Assembly (NCBI GenBank): GCA_900548615.1
Contig: URKW01000009.1
Coordinates: forward strand, 1 to 33,139
Reading direction: 5' to 3'
From: an uncultured Eubacteriales bacterium
GTDB lineage: Bacteria; Bacillota; Clostridia; Oscillospirales; Oscillospiraceae
Length of the DNA stretch: 33,139 nucleotides
Of this stretch, positions 33,101-33,139 are shown piece by piece. Position 1 is the stretch's first letter, and every line of letters begins with the position of its first letter. The notes under the pieces are model-generated. The model did not search any database. It was not told the DNA's origin and worked only from the letters and a program-made list of their open reading frames with translations. The position numbers and the translations under genes were made by a program.

Positions 33101-33139
33101 TTAGGGGCCGCCGTGAAAATCGTGATTGACCAGCATGGC
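33101..33139 (-). CDS. Possible 3' end of a gene running out of the window
   Basis: The minus-strand frame from the window edge reads MLVNHDFHGGP and then stops at 33101-33103, 48 bases before the next gene. With only about 12 codons visible this is a suggestion only. Confidence 0.25.
   Translation of the reverse strand, partial: AMLVNHDFHGGP

Noticed and set aside
1..33139. CRISPR arrays, tRNA or rRNA genes
   Set aside because: I saw no regularly spaced repeats of the CRISPR type and no recognisable tRNA or rRNA sequence, though a short tRNA could be missed by eye.

Overview
The window is GC-rich bacterial DNA with tightly packed operons, strong AGGAGG-type ribosome binding sites and near-consensus sigma-A promoters. 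The gene content (type III glutamine synthetase, T-box-controlled tyrS, a SpoIIM-family membrane protein, LUD-domain protein, GGGtGRT protein, OLE RNA with OapA) points to an anaerobic clostridial Bacillota, most likely an Oscillospiraceae/Ruminococcaceae-type gut organism. The family-level assignment is inference.

Left part (1-9429, minus strand). One promoter at 9401-9429 appears to drive a compact operon: ddl, murF, an ABC-F ATPase, a flavodoxin-like protein, prfA, a LUD-domain protein and a Sua5/TsaC-CoaE fusion. Most junctions overlap or are separated by a few bases. A membrane-anchored XRE regulator follows and ends at a perfect 14-bp terminator. Divergently, a promoter at 9502-9530 drives murA, with rlmH, a DUF2007-like protein and a phosphohexomutase behind it, closed by a 16-bp hairpin. 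Two peptidoglycan precursor units are therefore controlled from one intergenic region.

Middle (13.7-22.7 kb, plus strand). About 1 kb without a protein gene holds the main find: a large, highly structured non-coding RNA of about 710 nt with its own promoter and terminator, followed by a four-helix membrane protein and then dxs, tlyA, nadK, argR and recN. This is the recognised context of OLE RNA and its partner OapA, a membrane-bound ribonucleoprotein of Bacillota. The following tyrS is controlled by a T-box leader with a UAC (Tyr) specifier.

Right part (22.7-30.6 kb). A LURP-one-like protein, type III glutamine synthetase, a SpoIIM-family membrane protein and gltX lie on the minus strand. 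Divergently come trpS and then, from a very good promoter, an uncharacterised conserved pair: an IscU/NifU-like scaffold and a GGGtGRT protein.

End (30.6-33.1 kb). The character changes to accessory DNA: a long palindromic hairpin, a small orphan reading frame, a complete OmpR-type response regulator, and a sensor kinase cut off inside its second membrane helix where it abuts, tail to tail, a truncated gene of another family. Small genes of a type seen on clostridial mobile elements follow. This looks like a recombination scar or the decayed edge of an integrative element.
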